From: Anabaena minutissima FACHB-250
GTDB lineage: Bacteria > Cyanobacteriota > Cyanobacteriia > Cyanobacteriales > Nostocaceae
Reading direction: 5' to 3'
NCBI RefSeq assembly: GCF_014697125.1
Contig: NZ_JACJRG010000006.1
Span: forward strand, 1-64,000
Length of the DNA stretch: 64,000 bases
Positions 63,363 to 64,000 of this stretch are shown here, in pieces. Numbering within the stretch: the first letter of the stretch is position 1; each line of letters opens with the position of its first letter. The notes under the pieces are model-generated. The model was given only the letters and a program-made list of their open reading frames with translations. It made no database searches and was not told the origin of the DNA. The position numbers and the translations under genes were made by a program.

Positions 63363-64000
63363 CTACACTTTATCTTGTGGTTGAGGAACAATACCACTTT
63401 TAGATAAACCTGCATCAATTTGATTCAGCAGTTTAAAGTCTTCCTCTGGTAAAGGATAATTGCTACTACTAAATAATCCTGCACTTACAGCAGGCTGTTT
63501 TTCCAAAAATGAAAAAGCCTGGCGAAACTGCTGCGGTTCGGCTTTGATGGGGGCATCAAAATGACAGGGAATAATCCACTGAAAGTCCCAACTGGCAACT
63601 TTATCAGCCCAGTTAATAGTCTCTCCGGGTGCGCGGTTGAGAATCAATGTCTGTAATATGGGTGCGACAAATAAACGTCCATTTCCTTGGAGAGCATCAA
63701 AAGAACGCTGCCAATCATACCGCCATTTAAAGGGAAATAATCCAAAATAAGCTTTATATGACTTTTCTGGAGATTTAAAGGCATCTTTTAATACTCCAAC
63801 CCAAGGGGGTACTTCTAACGCGCTAGGACGGAAATACAAAGCAAATAGAGTGATACGCTGCCATCCCTTGCGGCGATTGGCTTGATTATCGGCAACGACA
63901 TCTGTAGATTGATCTTTGGCGTGAAATAGTAAGGCGTATGGATCTAACTGGATAATTGCTGGGGGATTTGCGGGTACAGAAATGACTGAATCTGTGACTA
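63363..64000 (-). CDS. DUF4336-type protein (5' end beyond the window)
   Basis: The frame is open from the window end to the stop at 63363, giving 212 codons without a start; the N-terminus lies outside. Recognised features: LDPYALLFHAKDQSTDVVADN, RRKGWQRITLFALYFRPSALEVPPW, KSYKAYFGLFPFKWRYDWQRSFDALQGNGRLFVAPILQTLIL (read as FGLFPFKWRYDWQ and LFVAPILQTLILNRAP) and IIPCHFDAPI. DUF4336 proteins belong to a metallo-beta-lactamase-like group of plastid/cyanobacterial proteins with unknown role. Confidence 0.85.
   Translation of the reverse strand, partial: VTDSVISVPANPPAIIQLDPYALLFHAKDQSTDVVADNQANRRKGWQRITLFALYFRPSALEVPPWVGVLKDAFKSPEKSYKAYFGLFPFKWRYDWQRSFDALQGNGRLFVAPILQTLILNRAPGETINWADKVASWDFQWIIPCHFDAPIKAEPQQFRQAFSFLEKQPAVSAGLFSSSNYPLPEEDFKLLNQIDAGLSKSGIVPQPQDKV

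Noticed and set aside
1..64000. Search for tRNA and rRNA genes
   Set aside because: No cloverleaf-type segment or rRNA signature was recognised by eye in the intergenic spaces. A covariance-model scan would settle it.

Overview
The window comes from a filamentous, heterocyst-type cyanobacterium of the Nostoc/Anabaena (Trichormus) group. The signs are a psbA (D1) 3' end, a ferrochelatase carrying a chlorophyll-binding tail, a Cph1-type phytochrome with its Rcp response regulator, a cyanobacteriochrome kinase, abundant GCGATCGC (HIP1) octamers, and many 7-bp short tandem repeats (TGAGTGC and variants, the STRR family) between genes. No rRNA or tRNA gene was recognised. Codon use looks uniform apart from the repeat-derived stretches.

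Layout. 0-4.4 kb: psbA end, recR, a DUF4126-type membrane protein, a secreted Gln/Pro-repeat protein, hemH, a SAM methyltransferase. 4.6-8.6 kb: a light-sensing operon on the minus strand (phytochrome, overlapping Rcp, REC-histidine kinase). 9-15.8 kb: a GT39-type mannosyltransferase, a decayed cas-less CRISPR remnant, ppsA, and a membrane-anchored WD40 protein. 16.1-21.9 kb: small conserved cyanobacterial genes, an ArsA/GET3-type ATPase with an HSP20-like tail, and a knotless-phytochrome plus cyanobacteriochrome kinase. 22-25 kb: dnaN, a DnaA-box cluster that is the likely chromosomal origin, and dnaA. 25.4-27.4 kb: an HtrA-type lipoprotein protease and def.

27.4-32.9 kb is the most interesting accessory block. 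A probable Pho box precedes a run of genes encoding a double HMA2-domain protein, a small unknown protein, a divergent P1B-type ATPase with an arginine-rich PGRLRWRVPRLR segment and no CPC motif, a DUF5132-type protein, and a second HMA2 protein separated from the others by a MITE-like insertion. I read it as a candidate ferrosome-like (Fez-like) or related metal-handling system under phosphate control. This is inference. A PEP-CTERM protein with a second Pho-box-like site and a Tat-exported PhoX phosphatase follow at 35-38 kb, so the neighbourhood has a phosphate theme.

38.5-48.5 kb holds housekeeping genes: a GT2 glycosyltransferase, rpsB-tsf, a coiled-coil protein, recG, mgtE (with a possible anti-Shine-Dalgarno leader hairpin) and pyrB. 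48.6-57.7 kb carries the sheath, three tube-type proteins, two small assembly proteins, a DUF6760-type protein and two DUF4255/Pvc16-type proteins of a contractile injection system, with a histidine kinase/LuxR-type regulator pair in the middle. Baseplate, spike and AAA+ genes are absent here, so the system is split. The window closes with two Uma2-type nucleases, a Ser/Thr kinase fused to an LRAT-like domain, typA, coaE and a truncated DUF4336 gene.

Repeats shape the region. STRR tracts abut many stop codons and supply C-terminal residues to two genes. Repeat-derived inserts sit inside ppsA and recG. A roughly 270-bp MITE-like element occurs twice in opposite orientation, a second MITE type has 15-bp perfect terminal repeats, and 125-bp direct repeats flank the nitrilase gene.
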